The notes under the pieces were generated by a model, which worked only from the letters and a program-made list of their open reading frames with translations, searched no databases and had not been told where the DNA came from. A DNA stretch of 64,000 nucleotides from Lepraria neglecta (Eukaryota > Ascomycota > Lecanoromycetes > Lecanorales > Stereocaulaceae), in the NCBI GenBank assembly GCA_033220425.1, contig CM065649.1:806001-870000 (forward strand), written 5' to 3'. A program made the translations under genes and the position numbers. The first letter of the stretch is position 1, and each line of letters begins with the position of its first letter. Of this stretch, positions 42,815 through 55,010 are shown one piece after another.

Positions 42815-44391
42815 TTCGATTCTGCACACACATTTTACCGCATTATAGCATTGGAGCTTGGAGGTGTTTAACGCATTTACAGGGATGAGCATGAATAGAC
42901 GGGTCATGTTTCACGACATTGAGGGGTTGGACAAACAATAGAAATTTTACATAAGACTGTAATAATAAATATGTAAGAAAACCTACCATATTTCGAGAGC
43001 AAAGAAGGCTGCCATTGTTCGGATACTTCGAGCCTGCTTTCCTAATTTTCACTCTTGGCATTAGAGATGTATCTGCCGTCCTTTGAAAGACATGAGCGCA
43101 CACTTTGCTACAGAAATTTCTCTGCTTGGACCATAATTTTGCTAATTCTCTTAACTTTTGAACCTGCTTCACTTCAATTATGTCTCTGCAAGGGAGTTGA
43201 GTTCACCGCTTCTTGCTATGTTGAATAGCATGCTTCTATGAAGAAAGCTCAAATACAGAGATCAAATTGCCATTGCTTTACACGTGTGAGCAGAAGGACC
43301 CACTATCATAGTTCATGCTCTCCGTTGAAAGCACTGTTTTCCAAGATCTTCGAGCAGACGCTGTGACAGATGTAGCTCAACTACTAAGCCGAGCCCAGGT
43401 TTCCGAAAGGGATAAGAGCATAGGCTTTGACATTCGAGCCTCAACTCCCACGTGCATTAGCCGTCTCTCTGGAATTCTTGAGCATGCATTTGTACAAACG
43501 AGGCTCAATATCTAAGCCAGATGCATAGCTTTCAGGCAAAGCAGTGGTTTCTGAATTGCGGAGGAATACGAGAAGAGCATGCACATCGTCCATCTTCTTC
43601 ACCTTATAGAACCCTTCGGGCTTTGTATTCTGCAGCTTTCGGGCAAGATTTCAGACGACTTCAATCATCATGGCTTCACTGCCCAACTCTTGGAATCTCT
43701 CGACCACTACGACCGTCACAGCCCCGCTTTGCTCTCGACAATAAGACCCCTCCACGGCGCTTACCCGTAAATCAAAGCACGACGGACGATCAAGGGTCAA
43801 CGATCTCGAAGACCGACCTACTTCTCTGCAGAGCGGCATCATCACTATGCATCACCGCAAGGTTCTATTCCTCAGCACTTCCCACGTCCCGGCCCGTCTA
43901 AGTCATCGTCGTATTCTGCGTACGTATGTACCCGCAACAAAAACCGGCACCCTGCTTTGAATACGACCCTTGTCTCTTCACAGTAGCATCCGCTCCGCCC
44001 CAGCAAATTCTCATCTAGAGCATCTGCAAAGTCCCGACCTCCAAGTCGATCCGATCCTCAACTTCATCCTGCATAATCACGCTAAACTCGGCACCCTGCT
44101 TTATACCCCAAAGCACTTGAGCATCAGTCTGCAGGCCTCGAATCCTCCGAACACAGGCAAATTCATGGTCCCTCTGTAACGTCGAGTAGTGCCATGCATT
44201 TCCAGACTATTCATGGATGTGTATTTATGAGATGAAGTAGCAGGCAGAAGTGCAGCATTATGTTCACGTCGTCTTCTCATCATTTACAGTAGATCTTCCT
44301 AATTAAGCCCATAAACCTTAATTTCTCCCCCAGTGTCCCACCCAATATCCAGAACACCTCGCTGTCATTATAAACTTCACATCTCATCTCA
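42815..44391. other. 1.58-kb convergent intergenic region
   Basis: Lies between the DUF3433 gene (+) and the 7TM receptor gene (-). Several short frames (43315-43515, 43521-43901, 43970-44179) have no domain or splice coherence. No repeats with ends were found. Confidence 0.4.
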
Positions 44392-45784
44392 TCAAGCCAA
44401 ATCCCTCTCATGAGCCAAACCCTCCACACTATCCCCCCAACTAGCCCTCCCCCTACTCCTCAGTACCATACTACCCCTCCCCTCACTCATACCACAATCC
44501 CCGCCACTAACACAGCTTCCCCTCTTGAAGATTCTCTCGAAAAGGACTTTGCAAGCATGATGGCTTGTAGCGATGTAGATAACTGAATTCCAGAAACCCA
44601 TTAGAGAGAGCACGATGCCTGCCGCGTAGGCGTAATCCACTGATACGGACTCTGGATGGATGAGACTGTAGAGGCGGTTAATGGACGAGGGGACCCATGT
44701 GACGAGTAAAGAGACGAAGAAAAGGGAGGCAATTTTGGTGTAGTTGTACGCAGCCCGATTCGCTTCCATCGCAGCGCGGTTTCGACGCACACCGCCGCTG
44801 GAGAGTTTGTGCGGGAGCGCAGGCCTGCTGCTCACGTTCACAGAATAGCTCTTACTACTCATATCACTGAACCTGCCAGCTTTTCCCTTCGGGAGATACA
44901 CATCGCTAACGATCGCCGGCGCCGAAGAAGGCAAGCTGGCGAATTCCTTGGTGACTTTTATAGTTGAGGGGTCGTAAGAGGTGAAGGGGATATCTTCGAC
45001 CGGGACATTGAAAGCGCGCAGCTGGTGGCGTTTTTGGAATATGAAACGCCCGGCAAGCAGGTAGATGGAGAGGGATACCACGATGCATACCCTGCGTCAA
45101 TCCGTTTTAGCAAGGGCAGCGACTGGGTCTTGGAGAACGGGAGTTCTTACCATGCTGGGCCGTAGCAGACCGCCACGCGGAGGAAGTCCCACTCGCCGGA
45201 TATCCAACACCAGAGCTAGTATTAAAAGTCAGCTTTGATGATTGGGTTTGCCATGAGGGGTATGGACCTACCACTGCTGAACCATATACCTTGCCTCTTG
45301 CAGGAGTATCAACGAAGATTAAGGCGAAGGCGATTACGAATGTGGCGCCGTAGCACATTATGAAGTATTTCCACTCCTGGGCTTTAAGCTGTTGGGCGTT
45401 ATATTTCTTGAATAACGTGAGGTAGACGTTTATTGCCATGGCCAAGTTCCAGAAAGCATCCGCTGGGACAAACCTGTGGAACGTGAGCAAGCTTGTTTTG
45501 AAGTTTGGTTGTAGCATATCTTACATTTGGATCAAGAACGCCTGGAATTGGCACAGATGTGAATGTTGACCTAGGCGAATAGGCGATTCTGACATTAAGG
45601 TTGCAACATTGCAGAGCGTATTTCCCCACGATGCGTAGAATACAAGTCGGTTAATAGGTTTTCGAAAATTAGGTGACGAGACGAATGTAGTAAATACGAA
45701 AATCGTTCCAACAAGCGAGAAACATGATGCAACTCGTTCAGTCGTTTCCAACGAACTCAGCTGGTTGTTCGTTAATGGAGCCAT
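44392..45784 (-). CDS. Seven-transmembrane receptor, cAMP-receptor-like (fungal class V GPCR)
   Basis: Four exons: 45784-45525, 45473-45272, 45215-45151, 45091-44392 (408 aa), phases consistent. TM helices can be followed in order: ASCFSLVGTIFVFTTFV; LVFYASWGNTLCNVATLM; DAFWNLAMAINVYLTLF; KYFIMCYGATFVIAFALIFV; FLRVAVCYGPAW-VCIVVSLSIYLLA; IASLFFVSLLVTWVPSSINRLY; AAGIVLSLMGFWNSVIYI. A long basic loop 3 and a C-terminal tail with RFSDMSSKSYSV-type Ser sites are typical of G-protein-coupled receptors. The overall layout (ERVASCFSLVGT; WVPSSINRLYSL; GFWNSVIY) fits the Dictyostelium cAMP-receptor-like group in fungi. The ligand is unknown; Git3-type glucose receptors are the alternative. Confidence 0.82.
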
Positions 45785-47269
45785 GTCTGCCAAAATTCCA
45801 TTGAGGGTCGTCGGTATTTTATAGGTATCCTGTATAGAGGAAGGCGCAGCATAGAGACCAGTGGTGAGGCTACAAGCAGAATCTCAAGCTCGGGATTTCC
45901 TTGATTTCGTAGGATCGACAGACTCGACAGCGCAGTGCAGGGTATAGACGTAGCATAGAGGCCAGCTACGAAAAGGCCGGCGGTAAGGCTGCAGAAAATC
46001 TCAATGCATCGGCGTTTTGATATCGAGAGGGCAATGCAGGGTATAAACCCACCAGTATGGGGCCTGATACTTTAATGTGGGGAGGGGAACATGACTGCAA
46101 GAGAGCGAGATAAATGATCATCCGTACTTACGGCAAGTTCCCGTCACCAAGATGCATCTCAGGAGCGCACCCTGCCAAGGGTAGTCGAAGTGGTTGTCAG
46201 CTTCGTACGGGTAGTGGTACAACTTAGCGAGCTGAACGACTTAAATCAGCCCGCGTCCCGTAAAACACACGTCAGATAATTATAGGCGACCAACAGCGGC
46301 CAAAGACAGCCTAGATAACGAGCTGATTGTACACTTGCATGAAAATTCGCGTATTTCAAACCATCCGATGGCTTCGGTGCCTTTTTTCGAAGGGGTGTGG
46401 TGGGAAGGGTGTAGAAGTGTGGACGCAAGGCGTGCGGAGAGAGTCTGGAGGTGTCGGAGCGGCCGGAGTCAGCATACCCGAGGCGATTTAAAAAACACTA
46501 AACAATACGACAGTCTGGAATCAGCTTCTCGCCCAGTCTTTCATCGAGATGCGCTTCATCATTTTGAGCGTTGGATTGGGCATAGCGTCCAATCTTGTTC
46601 TTTCTACGTTTCTGTTGAAAAGCGCCAGCTGACCATGCAGTAGGATTTCATGCCAGAGATGGTTTACGACCCCATGACTAAGACCTGTTAACGGATGTTG
46701 GTCCTAAGAAGATATTCAGTAGTAGTCAAATTCTGCGTTGGCAACATGATCTGCATTTTGAGACGCTATTCGTCAATTGGCAGCTCTCTGATTGGGAGAC
46801 TATAGCTTCGACCAGACTATGCACCACATCTCATGATCGGTAGCCAATGCCAGTGCGTGAAAGTCTTGGGGGCCAGACTGGGTCTTTTCAATTGAGTCGA
46901 CTCTCATTCTGTATGGCTTTGATGATCAATTGGTACTAGGTCTGCGTGCCAAACTCTAACAAGACTGCGTACCATAGCATGGAGTAGGAAGTGGATTCCC
47001 CGCTGCGGATGTTTCGGGCTCTAAAAAGCCATGACCATCTGTCATCTGTCATCTGTCATCTGAGCTTTTAGTTTCAAAACTTTCTTTGGAACAGCAGGTC
47101 TTGCCTTGTAGCCCTGTGTATAAACCTTGACGATTATGTTCGTTGGAATGTGGTCCGGTTCCATCGTCTCTGGCTTCAATAAGGCAACGCAAGACACTTT
47201 GGACCAGAAATTTGCCATAAATAAAACATCGTAGTTTCATTGCTTCTCGACTGAGCGTGGGGGCTGCTG
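45785..47269. other. 1.49-kb intergenic region
   Basis: Promoter of the 7TM receptor and 3' flank of TOP3. A trinucleotide-like tandem CATCTGT occurs at 47036-47060 (three adjacent ATCTGTC units). Two similar 'CAGCATAGAGACCAG / GTAGCATAGAGGCCAG' segments near 45847 and 45951 suggest a small duplication. No supported gene. Confidence 0.4.
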
Positions 47270-49544
47270 TCAAGGCTGATCACCAAACACATACTTCCTG
47301 CAAGCCTGGCGAGTTTCCAAGTTAGCCTTATCAAGCAAACGTAATGCAATCACTTACCGCTTTCAAGACCCCAGCCTGTTGCTGCGTTCTGACAAAGATC
47401 TCTCTGTACTGTTCCAACGTCTCGTGTACGAAGTCATTGCGGCTTGTCGTGCCGGCGCATATCTCTTTCATCTTGATCTCCATCTCTTTCCGTAAAAATG
47501 GCTTACCCAGGCTCGTCTCCAAGCCTATACCATTATAACCTTCAATCAAGGCTACACCGAGGGTGGTAGGTATGAATTGCTGTACAGAACCCCCACCTCC
47601 ACCTCCGCCTCTTGCGCTGCTACCTCCTCTCACCACTCGACCCCCACGACCACCTCTGCTGGTGGTACCATTGGTCTGAGCACTACCTGCTCGAGGCTGC
47701 GTCATGACATACTCACGTTCTTTGATCTTGGCAATGTGCTCGGCCATGGTCGCGTCGGTGCCGATGCCGTTGGCGTCCATCAGGCTGATAAGCTCGGGTT
47801 CAGTGAGGTAGCCCTGCGCAGTGGTCTCACCTTCCGTGACGTTGGCTTCAGTAGGCTCAAAAGTCTCGTTCAGACTGAATTTGGGTAATGGTTGACTGCT
47901 TGTCCATTTCTCGTAGGGGTAGACATCTAGGTAATTCCTCTCTAGCACAATCAAACCATTGGCGGAAAACGCCTCGTCGCCATACTGGATCTCGACAGTC
48001 GTAGACTCTCCTTTAGCATCCTCAGAGCAGCAAGCAAGGAACCTGCGGACTACAAATTCATAGACGCGGCGTTCATCATCAGCGAGTGAGCTAGGAGCAA
48101 CGTAATTGACTGGATGAATAGGCGGATGGGCTTGATCATTATGACGGCCTCCTCGGGGCTGCTTAAATCCTCCTCTTAACAGTGTTAGAGCGTAGCCACC
48201 CCAAGCTTGATCTTGACCCTGTTTCTCGATGAGCTTTTTGAGATCCATGCCTTTGTCAAAAGTGTCGGTCTCTGTACGCGGGTAGCTGATCCACCCTTTA
48301 TTGTAGAGTTCTTCGGCAATCTGGTGAATCATAAATAATGGGTATAGAGATTTGATATGAAGAATTACCTTCATCACTCTTTGACTGTCTATGCGGAGAT
48401 ACATGCTTCCAAGCTTTTGAAGCTCCACGGTTGTCAATGGCAAAGGTCGCCATTTGCTCGTTGGTTTCTTCTGAAGCTTAGTCACTTTTGCGATGCATGC
48501 CGTAAGGCATCTCTCGAACATAGTGACGACAGATGCGCGATCGAACAGTCGATGCCGGCGCCAGGAGAACGTGACTTCCATGTCCTCGCGTTTGTGCATT
48601 ACCTTGATGCTCCAGAACTTTTCCGGCACGAATTTTTGGACCCTAAAGTATCTGTCTACGACAAAGCCCAGAGTAGGAAATTGACAAGATCCTACACTAA
48701 GATTAGGAATTCTAGTCGCTTGAAATGGCTGCCGAGCTAGGATAGCTGACCGTAGCTTATGATGCGGTCCTGGAGATCTCCACCCATAGTCTGTAGAGTG
48801 AGAGTTTGAAACCGAGTAAATGCTGCACCCAAGCGGAGATCTAGCTCTGTCCTTGCCGCAACAGCGTTGACTTGCAGATCATCGAGGTTTATTGGGTTTT
48901 GAGCAGCTCTGATGATATGCCTGGAGAACAAACGGTTACAAATCGTGTGACCCAGTAGTACATATAGAAATGAACGTACTCTCTCTCGGTATTGCTGAAC
49001 TGTGCTCTTTTCACTTCAATGGTTCTATTGCCTTCGAAGGCTGCTTGCCGTACTTCAGAACCAATATGCTCCCCTTCCCGGTCACAATCTGTCCAAATGA
49101 ACAGAGCTCTAGCATACTTGGCTTGGCTCGTAATGTTGGCTGCGATGGCTTTCTTGTCCTAGAACTGTCTGAGCCATGCCTGGTTGGTGAATACTGTAAA
49201 CATACCTTGTCAACTCCAGTCTCGACAGGAGCATCGAACAGCTGTCCAGGGGCACACGCATTCCATTTTCGGTATTCCTGAGCGAATTCGAGGCCGGTAA
49301 GATGTCCAACAACGCTCGTCATAATCACTGAGCATTGGCCCCATGGTGGGCTGAAGTTGAAGTCAAATTCGTAGTTTTTGATGAATGCATTGCCCCCAAT
49401 GCTATGCTGCACAGAAATTGGTCTTACGCCTTATCTGCACATAGTTGATGGACTTACGGTATTAAATTGTCCCCCACTCAGATGTTGGGCAACAGACTTG
49501 GCGATCGATGGCTTCTCAGCGACGCAGAGGATCTTGCGTGCCAT
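47270..49544 (-). CDS. TOP3: DNA topoisomerase III (type IA)
   Basis: Single-strand DNA decatenase that works with RecQ helicase and Rmi1. Seven exons: 49544-49458, 49406-49206, 49158-48980, 48920-48751, 48691-48369, 48320-47358, 47305-47270, giving 652 aa. TOPRIM motifs are ILCVAEKPSIAKS (catalytic Glu) and FIWTDCDREGEHIG (DxD). The active-site Tyr is about residue 333 in GWISYPRTETDTF. ANGIGTDATMAEHI and the C-terminal Gly/Arg-rich segment (RGGRGGRVVRGGS) are family features; no Cys4 zinc ribbons follow, as in yeast Top3. Exon 4 ends with a weak donor (G-GTCAGC). The 48-bp intron 5 has no stop and is a multiple of three. MARKILCVAEKP at 49544 is the start. Confidence 0.93.
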
Positions 49545-49809
49545 GCCGGCTTCTCAACCAGGCTCCTGCTATGTTCAACCATTCCCATGTCGAATCTAGT
49601 GGCCAGATGCCGTAGAATGCGCGTCAGTCTGGACGTGAATTTTGAGCTTCAAGCTTCACTCAACCCCCTGCGGGTAAACATCAATCACGCTAGGCTCGTC
49701 CCGAACATTGACCCTGCATAAAGATCGGCAGTCAAGGCCCGTCATCGATTGCTTCTTCACTTTCCAATTGTTTACACTGTCCTCATTCAGTAAACACACA
49801 ATCTCCAAA
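49545..49809. promoter_or_regulatory. Bidirectional promoter TOP3 / DUF1295 gene
   Basis: Only 265 bp separate the two divergent start codons, so both genes must share this region for initiation. Confidence 0.6.
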
Positions 49810-51025
49810 ATGGCTCTACCAGTGATCAGAAACATGGCTGACTGTACTGACATCCACAAGACTGTCCTACCATACATGCCCCAGCTCTACGACCGACCGC
49901 AGCAGATCTTCGAGAACATCACCAACCTCCAAGCTCTCAAGGTCCTCTACATCTCCACGAATCCCTTGATCTCTGCCTTCGCAATCTCACTGTTCCTGGC
50001 CCCTATATTTCTGCTCGTCTCCGAGGTCAATAAGAATTACTCTCAAGTCGACCGTTGCTGGAGCCTGCTACCTACACTTTACAATGCCCACTATACTCTG
50101 TACGCCCATGCTGCAGGCCAGCCCGCTCGAAGATTGGACACTCTACTTATGTTTAGCTGTGCCTGGAGCGTAAGGATTCTGGTCAAGTGTTGTGAGAGAC
50201 GTACTGATTGCTACAGGCGCGCTTGACCTACAACTACTGGCGCAAGGGAGGTTACAGCATTGGCTCAGAAGACTATAGATGGGACGTCCTCAAGGAGAAG
50301 ATCAATCCCGCGCTGTTCTTCGTCTTCAACGTCGTCTTCATCTCGCTAGCTCAAAGCGTGAGATTCCCCCCTGCTCCTCGTAGAGTACCCTCACAAATTG
50401 CTGACGCTTGCACCCAGGTTCTCCTCTTCTTGATAACTACACCCACATACATATTGTTGCTCGCCGCGAAAGGCAATTCTTTTCCGACAGCCGACGTTGT
50501 CTTCTCGAGAGCGATAGGAGCGTTGGTCTTTCTGGCTTTTTACGCCGACGGGCAGCAGTGGAGTGAGTGACACCCAATCCCAATTATTAGAGTATTAAAG
50601 TTCCATTACAGAGGCTAATTGGACAACCTCCAGCCTACCAAGAAGCAAAGAAAGAGTACCAAAAGACAGCCAAAGTGCCACAAGGTTTCCATCAAGAGGA
50701 TCTCGATCGTGGATTCAATACCACTGGCCTCTTCGCATATAGTCGCCATCCCAATTTCGCAGCAGAGCAGTGTTTCTGGGTTGTCCTTTATGGCTGGTCT
50801 TGCTGGGTCACGCAAACGTACTACAATTGGTCTGCCATCGGAGCGATATCGTATTTGATCCTTTTCCAGGCGTCGACCTGGTTCACCGAGCTCATTTCTG
50901 CCAAGAAGTATCCCGAGTACAAGGAATATCAGCGAAGAGTTGGAATGTTCTTGCCCAAATTACCTGGAGGCTCACCCGGAGACTTCAGTGACAAGCGTGG
51001 TTCTCAAGCAGCTGCAGCAAATTAG
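49810..51025 (+). CDS. DUF1295 / steroid-5-alpha-reductase-like membrane enzyme (345 aa)
   Basis: Four exons: 49810-50169, 50217-50357, 50418-50562, 50634-51025, all phases consistent. Multi-pass membrane protein with hydrophobic segments LISAFAISLFLAPIFLLVSE, LFFVFNVVFISLAQS, VLLFLITTPTYILLLAAKG, FSRAIGALVFLAFYAD and SAIGAISYLILFQAS. The family signature is clear: VDRCWSLLPTLYNAHY near residue 75, WRKGGYSIGSEDYRWDVLK, and LFAYSRHPNFAAEQCFWVVLYG followed by SAKKYPEYKEYQRRVGMFLP (the NADPH-binding C-terminal blocks of steroid reductase-like proteins). It is probably an ER or plasma-membrane reductase of an unsaturated lipid; the substrate is unknown. Confidence 0.87.
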
Positions 51026-51667
51026 ATGGAACACAAGCGTTGGTAAAAGCCAACTTTTGGGCTTTGGCTGGTCTCTTTCCTGACCTTGAGGAAAGCAACA
51101 TTTCATATTCTGGGCTTGCAAAGACAGAATTGTTTACAGAATCGAATGAATAAGCTATCATCTGTTATTTGCCTCTCCAAGTAGCGATCGAATATTTTGC
51201 ATATCACAAACAGTCACTAATTCTCAAAGATTGGCTCGCAGGTGATAAAATCGAACGTCATTGGGCTCTTTGCAAGCCAGTATGTAGGGGATAACAGCTT
51301 GGCGAGTAAAATTTCCAGGGCGTTTTAATCATAGCCTAAGTGGGATATATGCTATTTGGGAATGGTAAGGAGCCGATTTCAAAAGAGTTTCGAACGTGGC
51401 AAACTTCTTTGGTGCAATTCCAGAGACTGGCTTCGCAGACAGAGGCGGAAAGTCAAATAAACTAATGTGTAACGCCGAGGTTGCTTACCTAAGCTAAAAT
51501 GGAACCGTCACTTGCTGTCATGCATTGAGTCGCCACTCTCGCATTATATCTATTTGCTATACGTTAGAGGATAGACGAGTGAGGTCTTCGCTTGAATTAA
51601 TTGCAGAAGACCTTATTCGCATATTTACCTGGCAATCTGCGGCTCCCCTGAGCGCAAGTGCCGTCCT
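51026..51667. promoter_or_regulatory. Intergenic region upstream of AFG3
   Basis: 642 bp: 3' flank of the DUF1295 gene followed by the AFG3 promoter. No other gene seen. Confidence 0.4.
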
Positions 51668-54543
51668 ATGATGACCACGCTCTTGCGGCGGTCGAGCAAT
51701 CTCGCACGAATATCAACATCGAGTCTCGAGTCATCCCTCTGCCCACACTCATCCTTTCTACCCAGATTTGGTCCAAGGTCATCACGTCTTGCAACCTCGC
51801 GAAGACGGCCCTACGCCACCATCAAGCCTAGAGATCCAAAAGATCCTAAAGATGCGGAAGCCAATACAAATGGAAAGCCGGTAGCTGGTAATGAAGAAAA
51901 GAAAGGGAAAGCCGCGCCAGGGTTCGAGCGACTCTACGACAATGCAGGTCCCATGTCTCCGCAGACCACACGCAACCATGAACCACTCCAATCATCCAAG
52001 CACAGTGAACAAGATCAACAGAGCAAAGCGGCCCCGGGTTTCGAAAATCTCTACGACAAGACAGGTCCTATGTCTCCACAGACTTCTGACGATCCCAACT
52101 CACCCCAGATGTCCAAGCTCAACAAAGAAGAACAGGAGGCGGTCGACAGACTGATGGAAACATTGAAGAAGGGCCTACCCGCTTCACAGTCAAAGCTACT
52201 CGAAGAAGCTTTTCATGATATGAAGCGGACTGGCATTCCCATGGAGATTCGGGACGTCATGAATAAGTTGAAGGACAGGCCTCTGGACCTTGCGACGGCC
52301 GCGCAGCTAATCCGGTTGACTAACAAAGTGGGGCGGCAGTATGCCGAGAAAAAGATGTCAGAGGAGGACCAAAACTCGTCGACTTCTCAAAAGGAGGAGA
52401 GTAAAAGTTCGGCATCAGGTGATCAAGGCAACAAGAAGAAGTCTGGAGAGTCATCAAACTTCAAGGAATTCACAGCGAACATGGACACAGGGACTTTCTT
52501 GGTTACCGCGTTGGTGGGCTATCTACTATACCGGACCGTTATACCGGGCGAGAACTCAAAAGAAATCACATGGCAAGAGTTCAAGACAACTTTCTTCGAC
52601 AAGGGCTTGGTAGACAAGTTGACCGTGCTCAACCGAAACCGAGTCCGCGTCGACCTCCACCGGGAAGCCACGGGCAGGATGTACCCCGAGAGCCCAGCGC
52701 AGCATGGTAACTTCCGATACTACTTCAGTATTGGATCTGTGGAGGCATTTGAAAGAAAATTGGAGACCGCGCAGAACGAACTAGATATCCCAAGCTCTGA
52801 GCGCATCCCAGTATCTTATGTGGACGAAGTACCATGGCTCAGTGGCCTCTTCTCTTTTGCCCCCACCCTCTTGTTTATTGGTGGACTTTATTGGTTATCG
52901 AGGCGTGCTGGAGGAGGCGGAGCATCTGGTCAAAGTGGAATATTCGGCATCGGCAAGAGCAGGGCCAAGAAGTTCAACCATGAAACAGACATCAACATTC
53001 GCTTCAAGGACGTCGCAGGCATGGACGAGGCCAAAGCAGAGATTATGGAGTTCGTCAGCTTCTTGAAAGAGCCAGGTCAATACCAAAGATTAGGAGCCAA
53101 AATCCCTCGAGGTGCGCTTCTTTCAGGTCCACCTGGTACCGGTAAAACCCTCCTGGCGAAGGCTACCGCCGGAGAGTCGCAAGTACCTTTCTTCAGTATA
53201 AGCGGTTCTGAGTTTGTTGAGATATTTGTCGGTGTTGGTGCTTCTCGAGTACGAGATCTCTTCCAAAACGCTCGCAAGCACGCACCTTGTATTATATTCA
53301 TTGACGAAATCGATGCTGTTGGGAAGGCCAGAGGCAAGGGTGGATTTTCTGGTGGCAATGATGAGAGAGAAGGGACTTTGAATCAGATCCTGACAGAGAT
53401 GGACGGCTTCAATACCTCAGAACAGGTCATCGTTCTCGCAGGTACCAACAGGCCAGACGTCTTGGATAAGGCTCTCCTACGACCAGGACGCTTTGACAGA
53501 CAAATTTCTATCGACAAGCCAACGATGGAAGGACGGAAGCAAATATTCCGTGTTCATCTTGGTAAGATAGTGACATCTGAGAACATGGATCACTTGACTG
53601 GCAGGCTAGCAGCACTCACCCCAGGGTTCTCTGGCGCTGATATCGCCAACTGCGTTAACGAAGCTGCTCTCATAGGTATGTCTCTGTAGCACTTCCTCAC
53701 GAAAGCTCTTCACTGACATCTAATTCTCTAGCTGCCCGAACAAGCGCTGACAAAGTCGCAATGACCCATTTCGAACAAGCCATCGAGCGCGTAATCGGCG
53801 GTCTCGAAAAGAAATCCCTCGTCCTCAACCCCGAAGAAAAACGCACAGTCGCCTACCACGAAGCCGGCCACGCCATCTGCGGCTGGTTCTTCAAATACGC
53901 CGACCCCCTCCTCAAAGTCTCCATCATCCCTCGCGGCCAAGGCGCCCTCGGCTACGCCCAGCTCCTCCCCCAGGGCGACGTCTACCTCATGAACGTCAAC
54001 CAACTCATGGACCGTATGGCCATGACCCTCGCTGGCCGCGTGAGCGAAGAACTCCATTTCGACACCGTGACTTCGGGCGCTAGTGACGACTTCAATAAAG
54101 TTACACGCATGGCGACGGCAATGGTAACGAAATGGGGCATGTCCTCCAAAATCGGCTATCTCTATTTCGAAGAAGACCAACAACAACTACACAAGCCCTT
54201 CTCTGAGGAAACAGCCCGTAACATCGACAGCGAGGTCCGAAGAATCGTCGATGAAGCATATAAACAATGTCGAGAACTGCTTGTCGAGAAAAAGCGGGAA
54301 ATTGGCCTTGTGGCCGAGGAACTGCTGAGTAAGGAGGTGTTGGGACGGGAAGATCTGGTTAGAATTCTGGGCAAGAGGCCATTTGAGGATAATAAAGAGT
54401 TCTCGAAGTACTTTGACGGGCCGGGTGGGATGGGCGCGCCGCCGCCACCTCTTCCTCCTAGTGAGCAAGGTCCGCCTGAAGGGAATTCGCCTGAGGCGCC
54501 TGGAGGGGCTGTGGCGATAAGGAGGGGTGACCTGTTTCAATGA
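51668..54543 (+). CDS. AFG3: Mitochondrial m-AAA protease subunit (Afg3/Yta10 type)
   Basis: Two exons, 51668-53675 and 53732-54543, phase 1 junction restoring [20 protein letters not shown]; 939 aa. ATP-dependent inner-membrane metalloprotease facing the matrix, acting in quality control and ribosome assembly. The N-terminus is Arg/Ser-rich (mitochondrial presequence). Two TM segments, [19 protein letters not shown] and [13 protein letters not shown], flank an intermembrane-space FtsH_ext domain. AAA module: Walker A GPPGTGKT (about 487-494), Walker [15 protein letters not shown] with [19 protein letters not shown]. Zinc site HEAGH near 711, third ligand in [12 protein letters not shown]. 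Two m-AAA features separate it from i-AAA Yme1. Unusual: the presequence-proximal region carries two copies of a ~20-residue repeat ([20 protein letters not shown]). Met-2 is an equally good start. Confidence 0.94.
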
Positions 54544-55010
54544 GGTGTATATTTTATAGCATTTTGCATTTCGGTATAGGCAGGGAAACTCATTGGGTTT
54601 GCGAGGGCGTTCTCATAGCTAGGAGCAAGCAAGCATGTAGATAGGATTAGAAAACTCATCACTCGCCCAACGTTTCTATTGCTATTGTTATTGCTATGTC
54701 TCTGCGTAATTGAACCGCATAAATATCTTCATTCGCACATCATTTCGTAAGATACAAAACATACACCCTCGCCATGCACCATAAATGCATGCCAACTAAG
54801 CCAATTGCTGGATCCTCCAGGCCGTAACGACCACCAAAATCTCCTTAACGGTGACCTCATGTACCAATCCATGGCACCAAGGCAAATTCTCAGACACTAG
54901 AGGAAGTGAAAAATTAAATGACTGGCTTAGAGCACCTTTCAAGCAAGCAAGACACCTGAGGCCATAGCCGGGGCCAAAATCGCCTAATCGTAAACCGATT
55001 CAAGAACCTG
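54544..55010. other. Convergent intergenic region
   Basis: 467 bp between AFG3 (+) and the Zn2Cys6 gene (-) stop codons. Nothing coding seen. Confidence 0.45.

Noticed and set aside
43315-44179. Three plus-strand frames between the DUF3433 and 7TM genes
   Set aside because: Short, no domain, no compatible splice sites to join them, and composition unlike neighbouring exons.
47577-47888. 103-residue plus-strand frame rich in Thr/Ser
   Set aside because: Antisense of the Gly/Arg-rich C-terminal part of TOP3.
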